Part shown: piece after piece, positions 44,307 to 56,819 of the stretch
How positions within the stretch are numbered: the stretch's first letter is position 1
Layout of the letters: the number at the start of each line of letters is the position of its first letter
DNA from: Areca catechu
Taxonomy: Eukaryota; Streptophyta; Magnoliopsida; Arecales; Arecaceae
NCBI GenBank assembly: GCA_021397845.1
Contig: CM038047.1
Location: 37,631,710-37,695,709, forward strand
DNA length: 64,000 nt
Reading direction: 5' to 3'
Translations under genes and position numbers: made by a program
Notes under the pieces: model-generated
What the model was told of the DNA's origin: nothing
The model's database searches: none
Seen by the model: only the letters and a program-made list of their open reading frames with translations

Positions 44307-44505
44307 GACGTGTAAGCAAAAGCAGTCCTGTTTTTTATGACGGTGGCGTGGACAATATTTTCTGATGCTTGTTGTATCGAGGTTGTAGCAATTTACTGTT
44401 TTCTCTTTAGAAACAGTGTAGCGGCAATCGGACTTTTTGTTAGAAATTACAAATGAACCGTTGGGAATTGGATATTTAAGATGTTATTGTACATCAACCA
44501 TTCTG

Positions 44506-44511
44506 AATAAA
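44506..44511 (+). terminator. Probable polyadenylation signal of the RING gene
   Basis: aataaa lies about 200 bp after the stop codon, in T-rich sequence. Its distance and composition fit a plant 3' UTR, with cleavage expected about 15-30 bp further on. Confidence 0.55.
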
Positions 44512-44539
44512 TGGCATTGCTATTGTAAAGCTGGTACTG

Positions 44540-46840
44540 TTACATTGCATAAATTTATTTATTTCTTCTTGTTGTGATGCAAGAAAGCTTATTGGTTAAG
44601 ATTATGTTTTGTCATAGCTGTCATCCAGCCAAAAAACTATCGTGCTTGCTTGATTGAGAACTATGTTGATAAATCGGTTATGGGGGCTTATTCTTGAGAA
44701 TTTCATCTGAAACCATTCTTGAGAATTTCATCTGAAACCATTCTTGCAGCTTTTTCACATGCTTTGGCACGCTTGTCCATATACGGCGATGCTCTTTATT
44801 TTTTATTTCTGATGCCAAGTATGGTTTGTCCAGTAAATCTGTTCATTAATTATCAGTTTGGAGTGATAAAACAACTTCGTTGGCAGTTTTTTGAGATAGT
44901 TAACGGTGCTACTATGCTTAATTGATTGGAAGTGATACAGTTAAATCAATTGCTTATTTTGATCTTCATGTACTTCAGATATTAGATTTTATCCTCCGTT
45001 ACATGTATATGGTATTAGGATGAGGAGGCTGAGAACAACATAGGTAATGTTTCCTGTTGCTTGAATGTGTTATGCAACGAAAGCTAAAATACAGATAATT
45101 CTTGTAGTAAAATTGCAAAAAGTATAGTTATCCATTTCTTTTGTTGTGGTTAACAAGTTCGGGCATTGATGATTTTATTCAAGCATCAAGTATTAGTTGT
45201 CAAATGTAAGAAAAGTCGTACTCTTTGGAGCTTTTGATAAAATGGTCATGTCACAGGGTAGAAAGTAGCATCTTGTTCACTAACCGAATCTTCAACTGTG
45301 GCTTCCCTTCTCTCACCTCCCTCCCCCTCCATACCTCCATTTTGGCTGATGTTCATTAAGTTGATAGATATTTACATCACTTTTGTGTTTGGTTGCATGG
45401 TGGTGGATTAAAAGTATACTGATCACTGTATCATACAGAGTGAGGATTCTTGAATTAACCTCACATGTTAACAGGATTCCTTTTTCTTTTGGTGTTCATT
45501 TTTCTTTTCCTCTTTTGCTTATGATAAACGTTACTGCTGACGTTAGTTGCTTTTTAGGTTTCAGAATTGACAATCCTTTGTAATCTTTTCAGATTCAAAA
45601 GGCTTGTTGAGGGTAGTATTGAGGACCTTTGCAAAATTCTTACCATATAACATTGTTAACTTCTTGTAAATCTATGTTGAACTCTATCTATAAGTTGTGC
45701 AACCATCAATACGTGTGGAAATTAATAGGTCTTCTATAATTTTTGTGGTCTGTTACTATGAATTCTGCTTCACATGTTGCTTCCTATCTGAGGGAAGACT
45801 ATAGAATGGTGAACTTCAATTATCTGACCGTCGCATTCCCTTCTAGCTTGACCAGTGATCCCCTCATAGGGTTCTTGTATAGAATGTATCATGTTAACCA
45901 CTTCTAGCCATTTCATGTTATTTCCTACCTTTTTTCAGTCAATTACATCATCTTCTTTCTTGAATGTTTTACCATTGTCACCAGACAGCAACCTCCACAT
46001 TTTCATTAGTGCTACATGCATCGTACCCTCATACCCATCTTTATCTCATTCCACAATAGACATGGAAGAGAGATTATAATTTGGCATGGCCTTCGCCGTC
46101 TGATATGATTTCTTTTTAATTAATGATATCTGTTAGGAACCATGTCAAGTTACAAATTTGGTAGTACAGTCATCCAAACTTGCTCAGACATCAGAAGACA
46201 TTAAAAGCTATTATTCATAAAGTTGAATTGTTTCTTTCTTTCATAAAATTTTGAGACTGATGTTTATCATGAGGGATCTCATATATGTGCTTATCCAATG
46301 AATTTATTTAGAACTTTAGACTTCTGAATTGTTATATGGAACAGGTTTCTTGTGCAATGAGGGGTTCCAATTTTTGTATACGTTATCCAACAATATAGTC
46401 TTGGTATCTTCAGTTTCGCACCTTGGTATGCAGACATCTCAAGTATATGTTACATATTTTTCAGATTATGTCTTTTTGATAGTGTGCTAACATTCGATCA
46501 ATACAAACAATTTTTGCTTTCTGAAGATGCCTTATTATGTTTGTTACATGTTTCCTCATCTTCTGGGGAACTCATTCTGGATCAAGGGTGAACTGCCCAC
46601 TGGAACTTGGTACTGGACATTTTCGGTTCACTGAAAAGGATGGAAAACTTCTCCCTCACTTAACGTGTATACAGCATGGCACTTTATCTCCACAATCCAA
46701 AATGGTGATGATTCCGAGTTCAGTGATGATAAAAAAAAAAAAAGGTCATGTGCTGGTACATTGAGTTAATGGTTTACAACAGTTGAATTGGAAACTGCTT
46801 GTTTGCTTAACATTAAAGAATAATAAGGTTTCTGCTGTGC
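44540..46840. other. Intergenic region downstream of the RING gene
   Basis: AT-rich, T-biased sequence without a supported gene. It contains a 25-bp direct duplication (ttcttgagaatttcatctgaaacca) at about 44691-44740. A longer or alternative 3' UTR of the RING transcript could extend into it. Confidence 0.4.
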
Positions 46841-46842
46841 AG

Positions 46843-46964
46843 GGGATGATGGGTTCCTCTTGTCCGGATGCAGTGTTATCGACAGACAAGAAGTTGGTGC
46901 ATTCTACAAACTTGTGCCCATGGGGATCGAGGGAAGAGATGATGATGTTGGTTTTCTTGAGTAG
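46843..46964 (+). other. Possible orphan terminal exon
   Basis: A pyrimidine-containing acceptor-like tctgctgtgcag ends at 46842. The next 39 codons stay open to a tag at 46962-46964 and have unusually protein-like content (DDGFLLSGCSVIDRQEVGAF and a GIEGRDDD stretch). No matching upstream exon with a donor was identified. It could be the last exon of a decayed gene, or chance. Confidence 0.2.
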
Positions 46965-47103
46965 GTTTTCAGTTTGCTGAGCTTTGCTCCTTTGGGTACA
47001 AGCAGGTTTTTGGATTCATGTCATGGTTCCTTTTTATTGTGCTCCACATTCATTGCACCCTTACTCATCCGAAAGCAACATAGACATGCATGTGGTTACT
47101 TAA

Positions 47104-47358
47104 TTATTTTAGAAGTAATGACTTTGCTGTATCATTAAGTTTATCAGGGACTTTACCATAATCTGAAGGAAGGCAACAGGAGTCGTCATCGATTTGGAGC
47201 GAGTGATGTGCAAGTATTTTCACTGCTTTAGGAGACATTCTAGACATGACAACATATATTAATTCCATCCTACTTTGTGATAATATCGGCTCTAAACTCG
47301 CAGTAATATGCTGAAGATTTTGTAGGTAAGCAGTCACTAGTCCCATTTCCGAGGCCAT
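47104..47358 (-). CDS. Small ORF of unknown function (84 aa)
   Basis: From the ATG at 47358 the frame is open for 84 codons. The protein is balanced in composition and amphipathic in pattern (VTAYLQNLQHITASLEPIL, MSRMSPKAVKILAHHSL), unlike the low-complexity ORFs around it. It has no signal peptide, membrane segment or motif that I recognise. There is no visible partner exon or promoter. It may be a small conserved gene, a pseudogene fragment or a chance ORF. I cannot name a family. Confidence 0.3.
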   Translation of the reverse strand: MASEMGLVTAYLQNLQHITASLEPILSQSRMELIYVVMSRMSPKAVKILAHHSLQIDDDSCCLPSDYGKVPDKLNDTAKSLLLK

Positions 47359-47399
47359 TATCTCTCCCCCTTTTTCCAAGCTCGCTGATGGCCGAAAAT

Positions 47400-48500
47400 A
47401 ATCACGTCAGATTTTCAGAATTTTTTAAATAAAAATGCCACCACTCGGGGGGCTACAAATTCTTCGCCTTCATCATGGTACAGATTCCCCCATTTTTCAA
47501 TGGCTTCGTAGGCTATTTTTAAGTACCGAATCCCAATTAACTACGAGTTGACCTTCCCGTCCTTCCAAAGACAAGAAGAACTGACTGGAGAAAAAAATAA
47601 AAAATAAGTTTGGTTTTGTGAGCGTTCCATTCTTATGTTTTTAATTTTTTTCTCTTGAAGTTCGAAGGCCATCGGAGAATTAGTGGTCATCAGTTTTTGT
47701 TTTGTTTTATTCATACTTAAGAAATGAGTGCAGGCATCTTGATTTACACACCAAAATTAGTTGGCAGAGAAGCCTAACCTAACTGGTTATATATTTAAAG
47801 GACTTTTCTAGTCTCAAAATACATGGGATCTTTTTATACGATCCAAAAGGCCTCTGTTTTCTTCCATTGATAGCTTATCCATTCCATTCCGAGTACTTTA
47901 TAGTTCCATACTTGCTGTCTGAATTACTCTTAATTTCACTCTTGTAATGTGGCCCTGGAACATGCAAATTAACATGGGTGATTACCTTAGCAAAAATTAG
48001 CATAATGACCCTAAATTGCACGCATACAAATTTAAGCAGCGGTACCCTAATTCAAGACATTAATTTCTAAATTTAATCAATGTATAAATGTGAATAAACA
48101 AGGATGTTGTAGTGTAATTATTATGACCCCAACCTGAAATTACAAGCCAAAGGTTGCGCGAGCCATTACGTAATCATAAAAAAAAAATTTCATAAACATA
48201 CAAGGCATCTCTTTACAATACTATAAGGTAACAGCAAAATTAATAATCAATAACTTAAGTTAAAGATTTAACTAATTGAAATCAGCTTTAATCCTCCATA
48301 AAATCCAACAATAATCAAGGATCTTATATCAAATTTCAATAAAATTTCAAATCTAAAATAAAAATATCAAAATTATGCATCGAATCACTCTTACAAATTA
48401 TGTTTCAATGATATTTTAATTCCCAAAAATCTATAAAAATACTAAGATATAAAATAATAAGCTAGACAGCCTAGTAAGTAATAAATACCTTAACTAACCA
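47400..48500. other. AT-rich intergenic stretch
   Basis: No gene, element end or RNA gene recognised. It becomes increasingly AT-rich to the right and includes a short A run near 48180. Confidence 0.4.
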
Positions 48501-48501
48501 T

Positions 48502-48796
48502 TACGGTGGTAATGTGGTTGGTTAAGACATGGTTCAGCTCTTGTGTATAATTCACTGGTCACGGATTCGAGGAATGATTTCGCGGGTGATTCGATTAAAT
48601 TACAGATTAATTCTGAGGCACGTGACTGGGGAGCTGAGCGGCCGAAAATCCGGCACCGTGGTGGGTTTAGGCTGACGTACTCACCCAGTTGGTGGGGAGG
48701 GCACGCAGAAAATTTACGGTCTGAATCGAACAAAGATCTAACGGGTTGGGGTCCGAGCAAACTCCCCTCATCCTTTTTTCTATCAAAAAAAAAATC
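48502..48796 (+). mobile_element. Possible tRNA-derived SINE
   Basis: A tRNA-like start has an A-box-like tggttggttaagacatgg at about 48516-48533 and a B-box-like ggtcacggattcgagg at 48557-48572, with tRNA-like spacing. A GC-richer body of about 200 bp follows, with a tctatc then poly-A end (48785-48794). This order fits a plant SINE transcribed by RNA polymerase III. Flanking duplications were not found, so the borders are estimates. Confidence 0.45.
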
Positions 48797-48799
48797 ATA

Positions 48800-49798
48800 T
48801 ATTAATATAGGATGCGATAGTCAAAATATAATTTATCATTAATTAGTATATAAATATAATTAAATTTATTTTTAAAATATGAAATCCAATAATTTTAATA
48901 TATTTAAAATATTTATATGCATTTTTTTATAAATCTAATTCAACACCAATCACATTCAATAATTCGATTCAAACCAAATTCTATTCAACTAATCAGCCTT
49001 TAACTATAACAATACTTATATCCATTGAAGGGATTAGAATACCATATTTATACATGTAATCAGATCATGGTACAATACTTATATCCTATAACTAAGTCAA
49101 AAAATATATATTTATATCTTGTGGCTGGATCGAAATACCACACTTATACCATGTGGCGAAGCTAGTAACAAAATCATGAGCTCAATAATAATCAATGTGC
49201 TAATGCATAATTTTTAATTAGCAAGATTCAAAACATTATCATGATAAGAACCCAAATATGTTATGTATCAAAATTCTTTTCACACAATAATACATATTCC
49301 ATAATCTAATCAAAATATGGATATACAATTTCAAATTAGTGATTATAGTTATAGTCTAAACAATATTACTTTGAAATTCCATATCAATTTCCATTTAAAA
49401 TATATTTTTATAAAATTTATAAATTATATATAAATCAATTAATAATTTATTTGATATTCAAAAAATATTATTTAAATAAAAATCTAAAGAAAATAAATTA
49501 TTATTTATGTTCGCAGAAATAATAAATTGATTTATTTAATCAATCCGAAGATTCTTCTTTGGAACCTAATATTCAAAATTTAATTCTTATCAAAATTTAA
49601 TTATGATTATTTTTAAAGTAAATATTCTGACTAAGTTTTAATACCATTACAGAGTTAATCAAGCAGAAGTGTCAAACATCTCGGTCAATTTAATCACAAT
49701 GATATCATATAATCATGTTTGTACTAGAGTTCAAATGGTTTTTAAAATAATAAATGATTAAATCTAATAGTATCTAATTTGGCTGGGAAGGATGTTGG
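48800..49798. other. Very AT-rich intergenic stretch
   Basis: No gene recognised. Around 49020-49170 short phrases such as acttatatcc and ataccacacttata recur, which may mark a decayed LTR, but no ends can be defined. Confidence 0.35.
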
Positions 49799-49806
49799 CA
49801 TACTAC

Positions 49807-50059
49807 TAAGGCTAGAAATGGGCCAGCCCAAAGACTATATTTTAAAAAAATTTTGACCGAATCCGGGCATCCCTTTGGTCCAAAAATTAAGATTCGGTCC
49901 AAAATTTAAATGAACTATATTTTACAGCCCGAAGACTAGTCCGATATGCTTAAAATTTGGTCCGAAGCCTGAATCAATTTCGGGCCAGTCCAAAGTTTAT
50001 TGAGCTGGCCCAGTCCAGTTCCAGATAATGGGCTTTGGGCCTGCCCATTTCCAGCCCTA
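49807..50059. mobile_element. hAT-like MITE, family 1, copy 2 (253 bp)
   Basis: Flanked by catactac (49799-49806) and catactcc (50060-50067), 7 of 8 identical. The left end taaggctagaaatggg and the inverted right end tagggctggaaatggg form the terminal repeat. The interior matches copy 1 over many segments, including gggcatccctttggtccaaa and gagctggccca. Non-coding. Confidence 0.8.
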
Positions 50060-50067
50060 CATACTCC

Positions 50068-50940
50068 TCGGTAACTATGGATTGGAACTCTTTTCACTAG
50101 GATGATATCAAAATTATTAAATGAAGAACTTTATTAGATCCAACAATTCTGGACAAACTGTGAAGAGAGAACCAATGTAGCTAAACAGAAAAAAAAATTG
50201 TAAAGTAAGAAATTAGAGAGAGAGCAAAAAAAAACCTAGTGAAGAGAGAGGGAAGAGGTAAAGGGAGAAGAGATAAGCTTTCTCTTCTTTTGTTTTTCCT
50301 TACTTTTTCTTTTCTTCTCTTTTCTTCTCTTTTTTTTTCTGGGTAGAATAGGGGAGTCACATTCTTCCATTCTTTCCCCGGAATAGAGAACCTTCTGTCC
50401 ATCAAGGTTGGGTTAAAGGTGGTGCTGCCTAGAGGTTTGCCACTAGCAGTTGTTAGTGAAGATGACCAAAAAGATTTTTAAAAAATACTGGATATTAAAA
50501 AATTAGGGTTTCGATTTTCCAAGGAAAATCCAGTAATAATCAATCAAAAATCAAGCTTCCAAGGGCTAGGAGGATAGGGAGAAAAATTTATAGAATTTTT
50601 TTTTACCTCATCCAGGTAAGTTATGGCCATGATTTTTCGGCGGCACAATGATGAGTTTTGAAAGAGGAAGAGAAATTTCTCTACAGTATATCTGGCACCA
50701 ACGTTGATGGGGTTGAAAGGGGAGGGGGGGTGTTAAATCTCCTAATCTCCTTAAACAACGTTGGAGGGAGGAGTTGGATCGAGATTTCAAGAGGAAGATC
50801 CCATATATATATTTGTTCTTATGCTTTAAGAGTCATGCAATTTTTTTTGGACTTTTTTTTCTGTGGACTGGGCTGAGCAGTTCAATATTGGCCCGTTTGG
50901 CCAGGATAATATAGTACTGGTTGTTGAACACGGGCATGTT
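50068..50940. other. Intergenic stretch between two MITE copies
   Basis: Contains a purine/pyrimidine-biased tract at about 50168-50345 (gagagag, then ttttctctt runs) and no supported gene. Lys/Arg-rich or Ser/Leu-rich ORFs here reflect composition. Confidence 0.4.
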
Positions 50941-50949
50941 GATGTAGAG

Positions 50950-51198
50950 TAGGGCTGGAAATGGACCAGTCCAAAAGCCCATTGTTTGGAATTGGACTGG
51001 GCCAGCTCAATAAACTTCGGGCTGGCCTGAAATTGGTTCAGGCTGCAGACAAAATTTTAAACATATTGGACTAGTTTTAGGACTGTAAAATAGAGTCCAT
51101 TTAATTTTTGGGCCAAGCCCGGATTCGGTCCAAAAATTTTTAAAATATAATCTTTGGGCCGGCCCAATGGGCTTTGGGCCAGCCCATTTCCAGCCCTA
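50950..51198. mobile_element. hAT-like MITE, family 1, copy 3 (249 bp)
   Basis: An exact 8-bp duplication, atgtagag, flanks it (50942-50949 and 51199-51206). Terminal repeats tagggctggaaatgg and ccatttccagcccta are perfect over 15 bp. Its interior is inverted relative to the copies at 40096 and 49807 (cagctcaataaactt corresponds to their tttattgagctgg). It is the best-preserved member here. Confidence 0.9.
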
Positions 51199-51206
51199 AT
51201 GTAGAG

Positions 51207-52547
51207 GTTCCCCTTACAGAATGTTAAATGAGAATTCCTAAGGCCAAGTCGCCGGATGCATAACATTCTTGAGTTCATTCACAAAAGATTGACATGCTGC
51301 CTGCCAAGTTAAACTCTGAATGCGTATTTTGCTTTTCTTGTTTCCAAGTAGACATGAGCAATGGATAGCCTCAAGCCGGGCTGGGCATTGCTAAGATATT
51401 GGTATTTTTTTTTCCAACCCAGGCCCGGCCCGATTTGACTATCAGATTTATCCTTGCTGTCCAGGCCCGATTCTACTTTTTTAAACTTTCATTTATTTAT
51501 TGGATTAAACTGGGCCGGACCAAGCTTATTATTTATCAGGTCAGGCCAAGCTAAGCTAATTATTCTTATATCTCAGACCAGTCGAGAAAAATAAGCGGGT
51601 CTAATATAAATTTTTCATATCCAAGCCTGTTTAAATCATAGGTTGGGACTATCAGTCTGGGCGGGTTATTCGGCCCATGCCTAGGTATATTTGTAAGAAA
51701 TTTTCTCTTTCTCTCTTGTTTTCGTCAAGACACACATAACACATGCTCTCTTTCCTGGTTAAAATTTTCTTGCGCAGGTGAGAGAGTGAGATTACCGTGT
51801 CTACCTTCCATTGTGCTTACTGTTTAAGTACTTGTGGGCTCTATTTAATTTTGGGCTAGTGTTTTTGTAATGGGCACCTTCTGATGTGACCTTGTGGTAT
51901 GATGAGTAAGTCTTTGTACATCACGTGCAGTGCAGGAAATCCAATGTGGCCCGCATCGCTTTTTCTTATTGGTCTATATATATCCTAACTGGCTTGACGG
52001 GATGAGGCATAAAACAGGTTAAAAATTGAGCGTGATGTTCATTAATTACCATTCAGCTTTTTTTTAAATTTTTTTATGCAAACCAAAATATCCTTTCCCT
52101 CCAGCCTACTTTTCCCCGCCATCTTGCTTAGATTTTGGTGAATCTAAAACATTGTTCTCAGTACTTCTAGCTAAATATTTCAGTCTGAAATATGCTCTGA
52201 CTTTGGTCCAAGAAATCAGTCAAATATTGAAGAAAGAATCTCTCTCGCTCTGAAATGTGCTCTGAGAGTCCTTTCGCAGGAATCAACTTTCGAATGTTAA
52301 TATAAGCTTCTTCCTTGCTCTGAAAATATGCTTTGTTTTGGTCCGAGGTTGGAATAAGCCACCGAAGACTTCTTCTATAAATTCAAAACAATATATCATC
52401 TCCAATAGGAAATAAACCAAGCCTTCATAGAATCTTGTTTAGTTTTTTTTTATAGTTCCTTTATTACACCAACTATTTTGGTATAGAGAAACTTAATGAT
52501 ATAGGAAACCATATAATACTCCTTTAGCATCCATAAAATTTTATGAT
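51207..52547. other. Intergenic stretch left of the repeat arrays
   Basis: At about 51354-51690 gggctgggcatt, ggcccggcccg and ggcccatgcctagg suggest another non-autonomous hAT-like element, but no duplication could be paired. At 52180-52340 a ctgaaatatgctctga phrase recurs three times. No gene is supported. Confidence 0.4.
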
Positions 52548-54460
52548 ACTCTGAGAGTCATAACTCACTCCACAGGTGAAGGTATTCCTGGTAGGAGGAG
52601 ACAAGAAATATGGTTTCATATTTTCTATATGGATGTCGTGGTTTTATAACTATATTGTCGTAATTTTTGAACTGAAATGTAGTAATACTGTTTCAGCATA
52701 TATTTGTAATCCTTTTACATCCATAGCATATTATGATATCTTAGGAGTCATAACTCAATCCACAAGTGATAGGTTTTCCTGGTAGTAGGGATTAATATAT
52801 TTAGTTTTATGTTTCATGATCGGGTATCATAATCTTTTAACTAGGGTGTCGTTCCTTGAAAACTCTTTTTTTATAAATATTTTTGTCTCCTGGTCTTTTT
52901 ATCACAATCTAGCAATCTTATTCAAGCCAATGCACAATTGAAATGTCCTATGACGGAGAACATAAGCTTTTATTTTCTATTTTGTACTGAGTTATTCATG
53001 TTTCGAAGTTTTTGATATTGAGATTTTTTTAGAAATATTTTATTACAATATGGGTATCATATATCAGCAATGTATACTGAAACATTTCTATTATGGAGGA
53101 TCAAAATATCCGGTTTATGATTTTGTATAGGGACGTCGTAGTTTTATAATTAGGATATCGTAGATTTTGAACTGAGATGTTATAATACTGTTTTAGCATA
53201 TATTTATGATCCTTTTATATCTATAGCATATTATGACATCCTATGAGTCATAACTTAGTCCATAAGTGATAGGTTCTTTTGGTAACAGGGGTTAATATAT
53301 TTAGTTTTATATTTTATGATCAGATGTCATAATCTTTTAACTATAATACCGTAACTTCTGAACTAAGATGTCATAAGCTCAAATATCACTTTTTAGAAAT
53401 ATCTTTTCCTCCAGTCTTTTTATCATAATCTAATAATCTTATTCAAGCCAATGCAATGTTGAAATGTCCTATGATGGAGACAAAAGCTTTCATTTTCTAT
53501 TTTATACTGAGTTGTTCATGTTTTGAAGTTTTTAATACTGAAGTTTTCTCATAAGTATTTCATTACAATATGGGTGTCATATATCAGCAATGCATACTGA
53601 AACATTTCTATTATGGAGGATCAAAACATTTGATTTATGATTTTGTGCAGGGATATCATAGTTTTATAACTAGGATGTCGTAGTTTTTGAACTGAGATGT
53701 TGTAATATTGTATTAACATATATTTATGATCCTTTTGTATCCGTAGCATGTTATGACATCCTAGAAGTCATAACTCAGTCCACAAGTGATAGGTTCTCCT
53801 GGTAGTAGGGGTTAATATATTTAGTTTCATGTTTTATGATCGGATGCCATAATCTTTTAACTAGGATGCCGTAACTTCTGAACTAGGATATCATAAGTTC
53901 AAATATCTTTTTTTAGAAATAACTTTTCCTCCCGGTCTTTTTATCACAATCTAACTATTTTATTCAAACCAATGCAAGGTTGAAATGTCCTATGATGGAG
54001 GATAAAAGTTTTCATTTTCTATTTTATACCGAGTTGTTCTTGTTTAAAAATTTTTGATACTGAAATTTTCTCAGAAGCATTTCATTATAATATGTGTATC
54101 ATATATCAGTAATGCATAATGAAATACTTCTGTTACGGAGGATCAAAATATCCGGTTTATGATTTTGTACAGGGATATTATTGTTTTATAACTAAGGTAT
54201 CGTAGGTTTTTGAACTGGGATGTCATAACACTATTTTAGCATATATTTGTGATCCTTTTGCATCCATAGCATGTTTGACATCCTAAGAGTCATAATTCAG
54301 TCCACAAGTGATAGGTTCTCCTGGTATTAGGGGTTAATATATTTAGTTTCATGTTTTATGATTGGGTGTCATAATCTTTTAATTAGGATATCGTAACTTC
54401 TGAACTAGGGTGTTATAAGTTTAAATATCTTTTTTAGAAATATTTAGTTCTACGCCTGTA
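52548..54460 (+). repeat. Repeat array 1 (+ orientation; one 190-bp then ~520-bp units)
   Basis: The anchor agtgataggtt (first copy ggtgaaggtatt at 52575) recurs at 52765, 53265, 53785 and 54306, giving spacings of 190, 500, 520 and 521 bp. Short units contain the shared core (gtcgtagttttataactagg, gaactgagatgt, then a gagtcataactc phrase). Long units add a roughly 330-bp insert with tcctatgatggagga and gtatcatatatcagcaatg. It lies directly upstream of the FAR1/MULE transposase gene. Confidence 0.88.
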
Positions 54461-54595
54461 TTATCATACTATCGTGTTATATTCTATCCAATGTATAACA
54501 CATTATTTATTATGCTATAGATAAAATGTTATCTAAAATTATGTATATCAATGTTTATGATTTTTTTTGCTGATATTTCTACATATGACGTTTAA

Positions 54596-56819
54596 ATTAA
54601 AAATCTGGAAAAAATTGAAGATGATTTTTTGGATGAGGTTGCTGGTGTTGTTTACAAGAATGCACCTTCTCCTATCACCCCGAATGTAGAGAATGAGTCT
54701 GTTGATCCTGAAATTGGAATGGAGTTCAATTCTATAAATAATGTATATAATTTCTACAATGGATATGCAAGGAGAGTAGATTTTGGAATCACAATAGTAT
54801 GTAGTTGGTCCAACAACAACAAAGAAATATATTTCAAGCACCCAGCATGTTGGAGGCAAGAAAAATCTAGAAAAATTGATAACTCCATGAATCTTAGGGA
54901 TACTAGCAAAATTGATTGCAAGGCTTTGATAAAAGTAATACTAAATTCTAAAAATAGTAAATGGATATTGGATGATATTTTTCTAAAGCATAATCATGAG
55001 CTATCCATATCATTAGCTGGTTATCTACAGTTCCATAGGATGATCAGCACACCAGAAAAGGCAGAGATCGATAATTTACATGCCATGAATATCTCCATAA
55101 CTCAAATATACTCTGCCATGGCTAGAAGGAAAGGAGATAGAAGATAATTAGATTTCATAGAGAAGGAAGCTCATAATTTCATCTATCAAGAATATCAGAG
55201 TCAGCTAAAAGATGGAGATGCACGATCAATGGTAATCTATTTTACACAAATGCAAGTAAAAAATTTAAATTTCTTTTATACTTTGGACCTGAATGATAAT
55301 GGATAACTCGGGTCTGTCTTCTAGATCCATTCTAGGTCAAGATTGGCAAACACTTACTTTAGTGATATACTGATCTTTGACTCAATCTATTTGATAAATA
55401 CATATCAAATATCTTTTTATCTATTTATCGGAGTCAACCATCATGGACAGTCTACATTGCTTGGTTGCGCATTGTTATCAGATGATAGGACTGAGACATT
55501 TAAATGAATATTCCAATCATGGCTAGTTACAAATGGTGGTCAACCACCTAATGCCATCATAACTGACTAAGATAAGGCAATCGAGGCTGCTATTAGAGAT
55601 GTTTTTCTCATTGCACGACATAGATTTTGTCTTTGGCATATATTGAAGAAGATTCCTAAAAAGATTGGCCATATTTGCAAAGCAAATCCTAAATTTATGA
55701 TTGAGTTTGAAGAGACGATATATGATTCTGTTACTATAGTATTTTTCAAGAAAAAGTGGGCACATTTAATGGAAAAATATGAAGAATGCAAGGCTGTATA
55801 TTGGTTAAATGATATTTATAAATATCGGGATAAATGGGTTCCAATTTACCTTAAGGATACATTCTTCACAGGTTTGTAAGTCATTATGATTGATTAATGT
55901 TCATGTTTATAAATTTTCAACAAACTTTATATCTTTAATGCTTATATTTTTTGAATATTTATGAACATGGATGTCAACTTCACAAAGGAGCAAGAGCATC
56001 AATCACTCCTTTGATGGGTTTATAAACTCAAAGACTACACTCAAGGAATTCATCGATAAGTATGAAGATGCCTTAAAAAAAATATATGAAGCAAAAAAGG
56101 AGAAAGATAATAAAATATTATAAACAAATGCTTTCCTAAAGATATCCTCTCTTTTTGAGAGGCAAGTAGCAAGAAAATATACAAGACGCATATTCAAAAA
56201 AATTTAAAATAAGGTCCTTGAAATGGCTATATCAAATACTAAATTAGTTAAAAAAGTTGATAACTTTGATGTATATTCTGTTAAATCATTTGAAAGAATT
56301 GAAGTTAATGGAATCAAGAAGGAGATTATAAAAAATTATGAGATTTCATATGACAACTTTGGAGGATGTTCAATGCCAGTATGGATCCTTTCAATACAAG
56401 GGTTATGTATGTAAGCATGCTTTATTGGTTCTTCATCAAAGTGATGTATTTTGTATCTCAGATAAGTACTTCTTGAATAGATGATGCAAGGACATGAAAT
56501 ACCAATTTGACGATCTCGAATGTAATACTCAATTTTATAATAAAAGCACACGAAAATCATGGTACACAGTCAAGGAATTATTTAAATTTAGATATCTTAT
56601 TTTATGTTTACATAAACCTATCATATATCATGAAATCATTATACAAATATTATATTTTATTGATCGTAGATATGCTTTAATGAGTTATCGGATGATGAAG
56701 CTTATAAAGATAGTCTCTATGTCTAAAGATGCATTTAATTTAGTGATGAAAGATCTTACACTATTATTCAGAAGAGCTGTAAATGCTAACTATGCAACTA
56801 AGCAAAGCACACACTTCTA
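54596..56819 (+). pseudogene. FAR1/Mutator-like (MULE) transposase gene (decayed)
   Basis: From about 54629 the translation shows a FAR1 DNA-binding domain (GMEFNSINNVYNFYNGYARR, then a Cys/His-containing region with HNHELS). A MULE transposase core follows at about 55370-55660 (INTYQISFYLFIGVNHHGQS; GGQPPNAIITD, then DKAIEAAIRDVF; HRFCLWHILKKIP). A SWIM-type zinc finger lies near 56365-56440 (C-Q-Y...KGYVCKHALLVL). Stops interrupt it, for example at 55145, 55303, 55506 and 55568, and frame changes occur. An in-frame stop at 54593 suggests the first exon begins after an intron or that the start is lost. It is flanked by repeat arrays in opposite orientation, as a transposon's ends would be. 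A domesticated FAR1-related gene is unlikely given the breaks. Confidence 0.87.

Noticed and set aside
51354..51690. A fourth hAT-like MITE
   Set aside because: Compositional likeness only; ends and an 8-bp duplication could not be paired.
54596..56819. Domesticated FAR1-related host gene
   Set aside because: Multiple in-frame stops and frame changes, with flanking inverted arrays, fit a dead transposon gene better.
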